From Planctomycetota bacterium (lineage in GTDB: Bacteria > Planctomycetota > Phycisphaerae > Phycisphaerales > SM1A02), in assembly GCA_024226535.1 (NCBI GenBank), contig JAAELP010000011.1:1-45157 (forward strand): a DNA stretch of 45,157 nt. The letters run 5' to 3'. The translations under genes and the position numbers were made by a program. Shown in pieces: positions 18,016-26,008 of the stretch (position 1 is its first letter; the number at the start of each line of letters is the position of its first letter). The notes under the pieces are model-generated. The model saw nothing but the letters and a program-made list of their open reading frames with translations. It did no database searches and was not told where the DNA came from.

Positions 18016-21000
18016 AATACGGCTCGTCATCGCTCATCTGGCTTCCGCCTGGCAGATTCCTGCTCTCACGGACAAGCGCGACGACCCGCCCCACCGCGCC
18101 GGCAAAGGATGCGGCGCTGCCCTCACTTTGAGCGGAGATGAAGTCTGCGTCAACTAAGTTCTTGCGGACGATGGTCCTCGACTGCTCGTACTCGGCGCGA
18201 TCGCAGGCGGCGACGGGGACGCCGAGGATCTCGTGCATGCGCTCGGCAGCGGCGAACACGCGGGCCGCCAGCGCGTAGTCGCCCGACATCTGCCGGGCGA
18301 TCCCGAGACACACCGTCGCGTACGCCATGTTCCTGCGGTTACCCAACTTGTGGCTCAGATCGAGGCTCTCGCGGAGGTCGGTGAGGGCGTCGGTCGCGTG
18401 CCCGCGCCGGCACGCGATCCGCCCGAGGTTCAACTGCGCGACCGCGATCCGCTGCTCATCACCCTCGGTTCTGAACACCGGCAGGCAGTCGGTCAGGAGA
18501 CGCTCCCCCTCTTCGTCGCTCCCCTCCAGGACGGCCGTGTAGCCGAGGTTGAGCTGGACCCGCGCCACCCCCAGCCCGTCGCCGAGCTCGGAGTAGAGAC
18601 GCAGGGAGTCCTCCTGGCACCGGCGGGCGAACCCCAGGTCACCGGTCAGCTCCCCGATCATCCCGAGGTTCGTGAGGATGCCGGCCATGCGCTGCCGGTC
18701 ACCCATGGTGTTGGCGATGCGCAGCGCCGCGTCGTAATGGCGGCGCGCCGTCTCCGTGTCACCGTCCTGCTGCGCGAGCGTGGCCGCCGCGTTGAGGGCG
18801 CGCATCTGCGTCAGGTCTTCCGCGCCTTCGCGGCGGGCCAGCGCGCGTTGGAGGGCATGGCGCCCCTCGTCGAGGTGATCGCGCACGAACCAGAACGGGT
18901 ACAGCGCCGTGGCGATGATGGCGCCGCGCTCCGGATCCACGTCCTCCATCTGGCTCGTATCGCACGCCACCCGGAGATTGTCGTGCTCGGTCTCGAGGCG
19001 GTCGAGCCAGGCCGCATGCTCCCGGTCGACGAAGTGGTCGCTGGCCTTCTCGGCCAGCTCCTCGAAGTACCGGAGGTGGCGCTGGGCGTCACCGGCGTCG
19101 CGCGCGTCGCCGAGGTGCCGGCGGGCGTAGGCCGCCACCGTGTCGAGAAGGTGATACCGCGCGCGGTCACCTCGCTCCGCGTACATGACGAGCGACTTGT
19201 CCACGAGACGGCTGAGCAGTTCGATCACCGGCGCTTCGCCGTCCGCGTCGCCGCAGACCGCTTCGGCCGCCTCGAGCGTCCATCCGCCGCGGAACAACGC
19301 GAGCCGACCCAGCAACCGGCGCGACGGCTCGTCGAGCAACTGCACGCTCCACTCGATCGACGACTCCAGGACCCGCTGGGGATCGAGCACGTCGAGCAGG
19401 TGCTCCTCGATCCGCGCGAGGGGGATCGCCTTGACGCGCGACGCGGCAAGCTCGATGGCGAGCGGGATACCCTCGACGCGCCGGCAGATCTCCGCCACGG
19501 AGCGCCGGGTGGAATCGTCCAGCGCGAAGGCGGGGCGCACGCTCCGGGCGCGGGCCGCGAAGAGCGTCACGGCATCGCTGCCGTCGATCGCGTCGTCGGT
19601 CGCATCCCGCACCGGACAGGCCAGCCCGGCGAGGGGATCGAGCTGCTCGCCCTCGACGCCGAGAGGCTCGCGGCTCGTGGCGAGAACGCTCACCATCGGG
19701 CACGCTCGAAGCAGCTCGCGCACCATCGCGGCGCACGGAGCGATCAGATGCTCGCAGGTGTCGAGAACGAGCAGGACGCGACGCTCGCGCAGCGTGTCCA
19801 CGAGCGTGCCCCCGTCGCGCCAGGGCAGCGCGCTGAGCACGGCGGCCTCGACGCGATCGTCCTCCACCGTCGACAGCTCGACCAGGAACACGCCGTCGGG
19901 AAACGGCAGCACACCCGTCCACTCGTCGGTCGGTGCGAGCGTCTCGCGTGCGCAGCGGAGGGCCGTGCGCGTCTTCCCCGCCCCGCCGGGGCCGACGAGC
20001 GTCAGCAGCCGGGTGCGACCCATGGCCGCGCGGATGCGCTCCAGCTCCTGCCTGCGGCCGATGAAGGGGCTCAGCTCCGTGGGCAGGTTGTGACGGGCGG
20101 GCGTGGCGATGGCGGAATCCGCAGGGGCCGCGGGGCGGACCGCGGCGAGCGCGCTGCAGACGTCCGCAATCCGCGCCGGACGCTCGGCCCGCCTCTTGCG
20201 CAGGCATCCCTCGAGAACACTCCGAAGCGCCGGCGGGGTGGCGATCGGCAACGCGTGCCAGCGCGGCTCGTCTTCCAGGGTCGCCCGAAAGCGATCTTCT
20301 CGCGTGACGCCCGGGAAGGCCGCGGCCCCGGCGAGGCACTCGTAGAGCACGCACCCGAACGCCCAGATGTCGGTGCGCTCATCGGTCTCTTCGCCGCGCG
20401 CCTGCTCCGGGCTCATGTACCCGGCGGTCCCCATCACCGCGCCCGGCTGGGTGGCGTCCGCCGGCAGGTCCGTCCACGACGTACCGTCGCCGGCCGACTC
20501 GGGACGCCCGTCGCCGTACCAAGCCAGCCCGTAGTCGAGGAGCTTCGCCACCGGGTCCGGCGTGATCATGATGTTGCCGGGCTTGATGTCCCGGTGCACG
20601 ACGCGCTGCGCGTGGCCCGCCTCGATCGCCCGCGCGACCTGGATGCACAGGTACAGGGCCTTCTCGATCGTCGGTGGCTCCTCGCGCATCACGGCGGCGA
20701 GCGTGCGACCGGCCACGTACTCGAGGATGAGATAGACGTGATCACCGTGATCGAGAAGCTGGTGGATCCCGCCGATGTTGGGGTGATTCAGCGCCGCGAC
20801 CGCTTTCGCTTCGCGCTCGAAACGCTGACGCCGATCCGACTCGGCGGCGAAGCGCGCGGGCAGCGTCTTGACCGCGACCAGGCGATCCAGTCGCGTGTCC
20901 CGGTACCGGAACACGACGCCCATGCCGCCTTCACCGAGGGGCGTATCGCGCCGGAACGTCCGGTCTCCCAGCCATTCCGGGAAGACATCGGCATCGAAGC

Positions 21001-21088
21001 CACCGTCTTGTTGACCCCACAACGACGAGAAGAGATACGGCGGCGGCCGCCGACCGCCGTCGCCCAAGGGCTTCGTCGAGCCGTCCAT
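18014..21088 (-). CDS. Ser/Thr protein kinase fused to a STAND-type NTPase and TPR repeats
   Basis: A 1024-residue cytoplasmic protein. The kinase domain spans about residues 45-320, with glycine loop G-E-G-G-M-G-V-V-F (52-60), Lys74 in V-A-V-K, H-R-D-I-K-P-G-N (165-172), D-Y-G-L-A at 185 and M-S-P-E-Q-A in place of A-P-E. The metal-binding DFG is DYG, which keeps the Asp, so activity is plausible. A NTPase domain follows with a P-loop G-P-G-G-A-G-K-T (366-373), V-L-L-V-L-D-T-C-E-H Walker B, A-T-S-R-E-P-L and G-I-P-L-A-I-E-L, as in STAND/AfsR-like regulators. TPR repeats fill roughly 700-960. No DNA-binding domain is visible. It is probably a signalling switch; the ligand and substrates are unknown. 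It lies 33 bp after trpE on the same strand, and its stop codon is completed by the MITE. Confidence 0.9.
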   Translation of the reverse strand: MDGSTKPLGDGGRRPPPYLFSSLWGQQDGGFDADVFPEWLGDRTFRRDTPLGEGGMGVVFRYRDTRLDRLVAVKTLPARFAAESDRRQRFEREAKAVAALNHPNIGGIHQLLDHGDHVYLILEYVAGRTLAAVMREEPPTIEKALYLCIQVARAIEAGHAQRVVHRDIKPGNIMITPDPVAKLLDYGLAWYGDGRPESAGDGTSWTDLPADATQPGAVMGTAGYMSPEQARGEETDERTDIWAFGCVLYECLAGAAAFPGVTREDRFRATLEDEPRWHALPIATPPALRSVLEGCLRKRRAERPARIADVCSALAAVRPAAPADSAIATPARHNLPTELSPFIGRRQELERIRAAMGRTRLLTLVGPGGAGKTRTALRCARETLAPTDEWTGVLPFPDGVFLVELSTVEDDRVEAAVLSALPWRDGGTLVDTLRERRVLLVLDTCEHLIAPCAAMVRELLRACPMVSVLATSREPLGVEGEQLDPLAGLACPVRDATDDAIDGSDAVTLFAARARSVRPAFALDDSTRRSVAEICRRVEGIPLAIELAASRVKAIPLARIEEHLLDVLDPQRVLESSIEWSVQLLDEPSRRLLGRLALFRGGWTLEAAEAVCGDADGEAPVIELLSRLVDKSLVMYAERGDRARYHLLDTVAAYARRHLGDARDAGDAQRHLRYFEELAEKASDHFVDREHAAWLDRLETEHDNLRVACDTSQMEDVDPERGAIIATALYPFWFVRDHLDEGRHALQRALARREGAEDLTQMRALNAAATLAQQDGDTETARRHYDAALRIANTMGDRQRMAGILTNLGMIGELTGDLGFARRCQEDSLRLYSELGDGLGVARVQLNLGYTAVLEGSDEEGERLLTDCLPVFRTEGDEQRIAVAQLNLGRIACRRGHATDALTDLRESLDLSHKLGNRRNMAYATVCLGIARQMSGDYALAARVFAAAERMHEILGVPVAACDRAEYEQSRTIVRKNLVDADFISAQSEGSAASFAGAVGRVVALVRESRNLPGGSQMSDDEPY

Positions 21089-21121
21089 CGCATGCGATGA
21101 TACACGGCGACGAGTCGTGAC

Positions 21122-22687
21122 CTACCCCCGGAATGCCGCTTCGGCGAGGTCGATCGCGCGGTTCAACGCGGCGGCCTTGTTGACCGTCTCCTCGTTCTCG
21201 CGCTCCGGCACCGAGTCGGCGACGATCCCCGCGCCCGCCTGGAGGTGGACGGTCCACCCGTCGTCGGCGCGATGCTCGGTGGGGAACACCATCGTGCGAA
21301 GGGCGATGGCCATGTCCATGTCGCCGGCGAGGCTCACGTAGCCGATGCCGCCGGCGTAGGGACCACGCCGCGAGTGCTCCAGCTCGTCGATGATCTGCAT
21401 CGCGCGCACCTTCGGCGCGCCGCTCACCGTGCCCACGGGCAGGGTGCCCTGGAGCGCGTCCCAGCAATCGAGACCCTCGCGGAGGTGCCCGGTGACGGTC
21501 GAGGAGAGGTGCATCACGTGGCTGTACCGCTCGACCTCCATCTGCCGCTCGACGGCCACGGAGGCGAGCGTGCTCACCCGACCCACGTCGTTGCGACCGA
21601 GATCCACGAGCATGACGTGCTCGGATCGCTCCTTCTCGTCGGAGCGCAACTCGGCTTCGAGGGCGCGGTCTTCCGCGGGCGTCGCGCCGCGGCGCCGGGT
21701 CCCGGCGAGGGGGCGGTTGGTGACCCGGCCGTCCTGGCAGCGGCAGAGGATCTCGGGGCTGGACGCGGCGAGGATGCACCCCGCCGCCTGGAGGTAGATC
21801 ATGTACGGGCTGGGGTTCACGATGCGCAGCGCGCGGTAGACCTCGAAGGGATCCGCGCTCGTGGTCCGCGCGAACCGCTGGCTGAGCACGACCTGGAACA
21901 CGTCTCCAGCCGCGATGTAGCCGCGGGCCCGCTCGACGGCGCGCTCGAAGGCGCCGGGGTCGAAGTCGCTGGCGAGCGGGCTCGTCGAGCGCCGCCCCAC
22001 GTCGAGATCCACCGCTCCCGCCGGGAGCCGCGGCCCGGGGCGCTCGAGGTCGGCGACGAGATCGTCGAGTTCCGCCGCCGCCGCGTCGTATGCCTCGTCC
22101 ACCGACGCGTGCTCATCGAGCACGGCGTGGTTGATCGCGTAGAGGACCTTCCGCACGTGATCGAAGATCGCGGTGCGCCGGTAGAGACCGAAGTGCAGAT
22201 CGGGCAGGTTCCGATCGTCGTGGGGGGCCTCGGCGAACGGGAGCTTCTCCGGTTCGAGGTAGCGCATCGCGTCGTAGCCCGCGAAGCCGACCCACCCGCC
22301 GGTGAACGACGGCAGGTCGAAACCCGGGCAGGCAACGGACGCCGGCACCGCCGACCACCCCGCCGTCAGCCGACGCGGCATCGCGAGCGGGTTGTTCTCG
22401 ACCGCCGTGGTCACGACGCCCGTCCGGTCGTCGGTGGTCGTGACGTCGTGGCCGCGGGCGAGGATCTCCAGGGCCGGTTGGGCGGCGAGGAAGGAGAACC
22501 GGCCGACGTTCGCGCCACCCTCCACCGATTCGAAGAGATAGCTCGGAGCGGTCCGCTCGTCGGCGGAGACGAGACGGCGGTACGCCTGGACCGGCGTGAG
22601 CTGATCGCTCATGAGCCGCCGAACCAGCGGGATGACGTTGCCGCGGGAGGCGAGAGAGCGGAAGGTGTCGCGATCGGGCGTGATCAT
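21122..22687 (-). CDS. trpE: Anthranilate synthase component I
   Basis: A 521-residue chorismate-binding enzyme that makes anthranilate from chorismate with the glutaminase TrpG (not in this window). The N-terminal domain carries the Trp-feedback site region (L-F-E-S-V-E). The C-terminal chorismate domain has Y-I-A-A-G-D-V-F-Q-V-V-L-S-Q-R, N-P-S-P-Y-M, R-P-L-A-G-T-R-R-R-G, D-L-G-R-N-D-V-G-R-V, T-V-S-G-A-P-K and the closing G-A-G-I-V-A-D-S. These favour TrpE over the aminodeoxychorismate synthase PabB, though PabB cannot be fully excluded. Start ATG 22687 follows the N-terminal pattern of the family. It is upstream of and probably co-transcribed with the kinase gene; there is no visible trp leader or attenuator. 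Confidence 0.92.
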   Translation of the reverse strand: MITPDRDTFRSLASRGNVIPLVRRLMSDQLTPVQAYRRLVSADERTAPSYLFESVEGGANVGRFSFLAAQPALEILARGHDVTTTDDRTGVVTTAVENNPLAMPRRLTAGWSAVPASVACPGFDLPSFTGGWVGFAGYDAMRYLEPEKLPFAEAPHDDRNLPDLHFGLYRRTAIFDHVRKVLYAINHAVLDEHASVDEAYDAAAAELDDLVADLERPGPRLPAGAVDLDVGRRSTSPLASDFDPGAFERAVERARGYIAAGDVFQVVLSQRFARTTSADPFEVYRALRIVNPSPYMIYLQAAGCILAASSPEILCRCQDGRVTNRPLAGTRRRGATPAEDRALEAELRSDEKERSEHVMLVDLGRNDVGRVSTLASVAVERQMEVERYSHVMHLSSTVTGHLREGLDCWDALQGTLPVGTVSGAPKVRAMQIIDELEHSRRGPYAGGIGYVSLAGDMDMAIALRTMVFPTEHRADDGWTVHLQAGAGIVADSVPERENEETVNKAAALNRAIDLAEAAFRG

Positions 22688-22755
22688 GTTGCCGGCCGCC
22701 TGTCCATGGGAAGGAACTTCAAGTCACTGGATCGGTAGAATCGACCCCCACGGCC

Positions 22756-23472
22756 ATGAAAGAGACGCCCTCCAACAACGGTGCCACGACGATCGCCGAT
22801 CTGCGTGGCATCAGCAAGACCTACTTCAAGCCCGACGGCTCCCCGCTCGTGAAGGCCCTGCGGGAGGTCGACCTGCGGATCGACGCCGGCCAGTACATCG
22901 CGATCATGGGTGCGTCGGGGTCCGGCAAGAGCACCCTGATGAACATCCTCGGGTGTCTCGACCGCCCCACCGCCGGCACGTACCACCTCGACGGGGAGGA
23001 CGTCTCGAGCCTCGAGGACGAGGCGCTGAGCAGCATTCGCGGCCGGAAGATCGGCTTCGTCTTCCAGGCCTTCAACCTGATCACCGAGCTGACCATCGTC
23101 GAGAACGTCGAGGTGCCGCTGTTCTACCAGGCGATGCCGCGACGCGATCGACGCGAGCGGGCGATCGACCACCTCCAGCGTGTCGGCCTCGGCGACCGGC
23201 TCACCCACCGGCCCAACGAGCTGTCCGGCGGGCAGCAGCAACGCGTGGCAATCGCCCGTGCCCTCGCTACCGAGCCCGCGGTGATCATGGCCGACGAGCC
23301 GACGGGGAACCTCGACACGGTGACCGGCGCCGAGGTGCTCCAGCTCATTTCCGATCTCCACGACCGTGGAATGACGATCCTCATGGTGACGCACGATGAT
23401 CGCATCGCCAAGCGCTGCGAGCGGATCGTCCGCCTGCGCGACGGCGAGATCGAGTCCGATCTGTTGCACTGA
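22756..23472 (+). CDS. ABC transporter ATP-binding protein (MacB/LolD type)
   Basis: A 238-residue ATPase subunit. Walker A G-A-S-G-S-G-K-S-T, Q-loop F-V-F-Q-A-F-N-L, signature L-S-G-G-Q-Q-Q-R-V, Walker B V-I-M-A-D-E-P-T-G and switch His in V-T-H-D-D are all intact. The segment P-T-G-N-L-D-T and the Q-L-x(n)-V-E-V-P-L-F-Y pattern are those of the MacB/LolD/FtsE type, which power export or lipoprotein release rather than import. No permease gene is adjacent; the partner must be encoded elsewhere. ruvC follows 21 bp later on the same strand. Confidence 0.92.
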   Translation: MKETPSNNGATTIADLRGISKTYFKPDGSPLVKALREVDLRIDAGQYIAIMGASGSGKSTLMNILGCLDRPTAGTYHLDGEDVSSLEDEALSSIRGRKIGFVFQAFNLITELTIVENVEVPLFYQAMPRRDRRERAIDHLQRVGLGDRLTHRPNELSGGQQQRVAIARALATEPAVIMADEPTGNLDTVTGAEVLQLISDLHDRGMTILMVTHDDRIAKRCERIVRLRDGEIESDLLH

Positions 23473-23493
23473 ACGTCCCCCGCGGAACCACCC

Positions 23494-24024
23494 ATGCGCA
23501 TCGTCGGCATCGACCCCGGACTGCACCTCACCGGGTACGGCTGTGTCGACCTCGACGGGCCGGGCACCCCGCGACTCGTGGAGGCGGGCGTCATCAAGCT
23601 GCGCCGGAACCGGCCGATGGCCGAGCGGCTCGACGAGCTGTACACCGACCTTTGCGTCGTCCTGGATCAACTCGAGCCGGACCGGATGGTCGTCGAGCAG
23701 CTCTTCAGCCACTACCGCCACGTCCGCACGTCGATCCTGATGGGGCACGCTCGCGGGGTCGTATTGCTGGCGGGCCAGCAACGCGGGATCGAGCTGAACG
23801 AGCTCGCCCCCGCCGAGATCAAGAAGGCCGTCACCGGCAACGGCCAGGCGACGAAGGCCCAGATGCAGCAGGCGGTGATGGTCCAGTGCGACCTTCCGGA
23901 GCTTCCGGAGCCGCCGGACGTGGCCGATGCGATCGGGATCGCGCTCTGCGCGGCCCGGCGGCTGGAGCTGGAGGGGCTTACTCCGCGAAAGACGCCCCAA
24001 CCCGATGCCACGGCCGCAGGATGA
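23494..24024 (+). CDS. ruvC: Crossover junction endodeoxyribonuclease RuvC
   Basis: A 176-residue Holliday junction resolvase with the four acidic residues in place: Asp7 in G-I-D-P-G, Glu68 in V-V-E-Q-L-F, and Asp142 and Asp145 in P-D-V-A-D-A-I-G-I-A. Length and spacing match the family. It would act with RuvA and RuvB, which are not in this window. Its last 47 bp overlap the 3' end of the convergent YdjY-type lipoprotein gene, an unusually deep tail overlap. Co-transcription with the ABC ATPase is likely from spacing. Confidence 0.94.
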   Translation: MRIVGIDPGLHLTGYGCVDLDGPGTPRLVEAGVIKLRRNRPMAERLDELYTDLCVVLDQLEPDRMVVEQLFSHYRHVRTSILMGHARGVVLLAGQQRGIELNELAPAEIKKAVTGNGQATKAQMQQAVMVQCDLPELPEPPDVADAIGIALCAARRLELEGLTPRKTPQPDATAAG

Positions 24025-24751
24025 GCGTCACCGGCGTGTCGGGTGGCGGAATCGCCTCGGTGTCGACCTCCCACTCCGCGGCCTGGACCGCCTCCTGGTC
24101 GGCGAGCACGCGGGAGAAGCCCACGACCTCGTCTCCGAAGGTCACGAGCCCGATGACCGAGCCGGTGAGGTCCGCAACGTAGTGCTCGCCCTCGTCCATC
24201 CACTTCGGGTTCGGGTCGAACCGCGAGCCGCCGAAGATCCACGGCTCGTCGGGGAACTCCTGGCGCCCGCGATGATCCCGGATCCAGCGCGCGATCGGCT
24301 CCTCGACGACGGCGCCGTCGCGCTCGTACCGCGCGACGACGTCGAGCGCGGGGCCGCGCGGCGCCGTGAAGACCACCTCGTCGTTCTCGTCCAGGCTCCA
24401 GGACCCAGGCGTGCCGGGCTCGAAGCCGGCCATGAGCAGGCTCGCGTGGATCTCGCTCGGCATCGCCCGCGGCACGACGAGCGACTCGTGCACGCGCGTC
24501 CCTTCCATGCACGCGATCTGCTCGAGCCATCCCCCGTCGATGCAGACCCGCGTCTCCAGCTCGACCACAAGCTCACCCGGCAGCACGACCACGCCCGGGA
24601 ACGGTTCGATGCGCTCGGGCCGCGCGGGCGCGGCATCGGGCGCGGCGCGACACGCGCCGAGCAGCACGAGCACCGCGCACGCGACCACCACGAACGCGCA
24701 TCGCGCCACCCCTTCGTGGCTCCGTCGCTCCGTCGCTCCGTCGCTTCTCAT
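23978..24751 (-). CDS. YdjY-domain lipoprotein
   Basis: A 257-residue protein from ATG 24751. The N-terminus has a charged head, a hydrophobic segment V-V-V-A-C-A-V-L-V-L-L and a lipobox L-L-G-A-C. The mature part has the marks of planctomycete YdjY-like proteins as I know them: F-P-G-V-V-V-L-P-G-E, E-T-R-V-C-I, W-L-E-Q-I-A-C, H-E-S-L-V-V and I-H-A-S-L-L-M-A-G-F-E-P-G. Function of this domain is not known; some members sit near cytochrome or redox genes. An upstream in-frame start at 24886 would add 45 residues with no signal. Codons 3-10 are three copies of an 8-bp repeat (24721-24744). Confidence 0.82.
   Translation of the reverse strand: MRSDGATERRSHEGVARCAFVVVACAVLVLLGACRAAPDAAPARPERIEPFPGVVVLPGELVVELETRVCIDGGWLEQIACMEGTRVHESLVVPRAMPSEIHASLLMAGFEPGTPGSWSLDENDEVVFTAPRGPALDVVARYERDGAVVEEPIARWIRDHRGRQEFPDEPWIFGGSRFDPNPKWMDEGEHYVADLTGSVIGLVTFGDEVVGFSRVLADQEAVQAAEWEVDTEAIPPPDTPVTLILRPWHRVGASFAE
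24721..24744. repeat. Tandem 8-bp repeat, three copies
   Basis: TCCGTCGC occurs three times in a row, within the first codons of the YdjY-type lipoprotein gene. Because 8 is not a multiple of 3, gain or loss of one copy would shift the frame ahead of the signal sequence. Confidence 0.85.
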
Positions 24752-24772
24752 CTTCGAAGTAAGCGCCGATGT

Positions 24773-24817
24773 AAAAAAGGCCCGGCAGGAGCAAGCTCCA
24801 TACCGAGCCCTTCCGGG
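24773..24817 (-). terminator. Terminator-like hairpin upstream of the YdjY lipoprotein
   Basis: Read on the minus strand, CCCGG (24813-24817) pairs with CCGGG (24781-24785) and an inner GGAG/CTCC stem is closed by CTTG. A run of six T residues (24773-24778) follows. It ends 21 bases before the lipoprotein ATG at 24751, so it may be an attenuator or protect against upstream antisense transcription. Confidence 0.5.
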
Positions 24818-24935
24818 GGCAATATAGGTGCGGACGAAATCCGCTCTCGACGTCTGCGAGGATACTGGGTCGAATGGGGAAATCAAGGGATTTTGTGCCT
24901 CCGTGGGGTGGCGAGGGACAATTAGATCAGAGTAG

Positions 24936-25811
24936 ATGAACCCCGATCATTGCCTATCTTCGCATCATCCGGGACCGGGTGACAGTACTCCCAAGGCCAT
25001 GGTGGAGCTCGCGCGGACCGTGCGTTTCTGTATTCCCTTGGCGGCCAGCGAGTTACCGACGGTTCTCGCCGAGCGGCACAACACCTTCGCGGGCTGGCCG
25101 AGCTTCACCGGTCTCGGAGCGTACTACGAGTTGGAAGTTCGCTGCCGCGGCCGCGCCGACGGGGTCACCGGCTACCTGATGAACATATCGAGGATCGACG
25201 ATGCAGTTCGCGTGCACGCGATCTCGATCATTGCCGCGGCGATCCGAGGCGAGCCGGAGCGTGATCCCGCTGACGTGCTCCGCGCGATCATCGCGCCGCT
25301 TCAGGCGGCGCTGGACCGCACCGTCTCGGCGGTGACCTGGCGACTGACCCCGTTCTTCTCCATCACGCTGGAGCCGGATCGAATGGAACGCGCGCTCTAC
25401 CGACAGCACTTCTCCTTCGCCGCGGCGCATCGTCTCCACGCCGATGAACTCTCCGAGGACCGCAACCGCGAGGTCTTCGGCAAGTGCAACAACCGGCACG
25501 GTCACGGGCACAACTACGTGCTGGCCGTGGAGGTGTCCGCCCCGATCATCCCGGTGCCTCCGGCGGACGGCACGGCCGGCTTCAGCCTGCCCGCCCTCGA
25601 GAAGGTCGTCGACGAGACGGTCATCGAGCGCTTCGACCACACGAACCTGAACCTCGACACCGAGGATTTTGCCGGGCTGATCCCCTCCGTCGAGCACATC
25701 GCCCGCGTCTGCCACCACCTGCTCGCCCCCCGGATGGGAGACCTGGGCTGCACGCTGGAGCGGGTCACGGTCTGGGAGACGGAGAAGACGAGCTGCAGTT
25801 ACCCCGCATAG
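24936..25811 (+). CDS. Double-domain 6-pyruvoyltetrahydropterin synthase / QueD-like protein
   Basis: A 291-residue protein made of two related T-fold halves. The C-terminal half (about 155-291) has a normal PTPS/QueD active site: F-S-F-A-A-A-H-R-L, then K-C-N-N-R-H-G-H-G-H-N-Y with the catalytic Cys and zinc His residues, F-D-H-T-N-L in the middle, and W-E-T-E-K-T-S at the end. The N-terminal half (about 25-150) shows the same outline (V-R-F-C-I-P-L-A-A, Y-Y-E-L-E-V, G-Y-L-M-N-I-S-R-I-D) without zinc or Cys residues. Likely reaction: 6-carboxytetrahydropterin formation for queuosine, or pyruvoyl-tetrahydropterin synthesis. ATG 24936 has no ribosome site; an ATG at 24999 is an alternative start. 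No other que genes are nearby. Confidence 0.85.
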   Translation: MNPDHCLSSHHPGPGDSTPKAMVELARTVRFCIPLAASELPTVLAERHNTFAGWPSFTGLGAYYELEVRCRGRADGVTGYLMNISRIDDAVRVHAISIIAAAIRGEPERDPADVLRAIIAPLQAALDRTVSAVTWRLTPFFSITLEPDRMERALYRQHFSFAAAHRLHADELSEDRNREVFGKCNNRHGHGHNYVLAVEVSAPIIPVPPADGTAGFSLPALEKVVDETVIERFDHTNLNLDTEDFAGLIPSVEHIARVCHHLLAPRMGDLGCTLERVTVWETEKTSCSYPA

Positions 25812-25953
25812 ATTGCTGGGATGGCGGGGATGGCAGGGATTGCGGGGATTGCTTTGATGGCTGGGATGACGGAACTGCGCGGCGAGCGCGGGTCCGAGGC
25901 TCCGCCATCCCCGCAATCCAAGCCATCCCCGCCATCCCCGCCATCCCAGCAAT
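25812..25953. repeat. Palindromic intergenic element of 9-bp units
   Basis: It begins directly after the QueD stop. The outer 23 bp (25812-25834) are perfectly complementary to 25931-25953. Both arms are built of near-repeats such as GGGATGGCG and GGGATTGCG, and the middle (25871-25900) is unrelated GC-rich sequence. It lies between two genes on the same strand. The unit is similar in style to, but different from, those in the elements at 16.0 and 38.1 kb. Confidence 0.85.
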
Positions 25954-26008
25954 CTTCTCTGCTAACCTATCCGGCTCTTTTCACGGACCCACCCCCAGGA
26001 TGCCCGGC

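Noticed and set aside
22688..22755. A trp leader peptide or attenuator before trpE.
   Set aside because: No short frame with adjacent Trp codons and no paired hairpins were found in the 68-bp gap.
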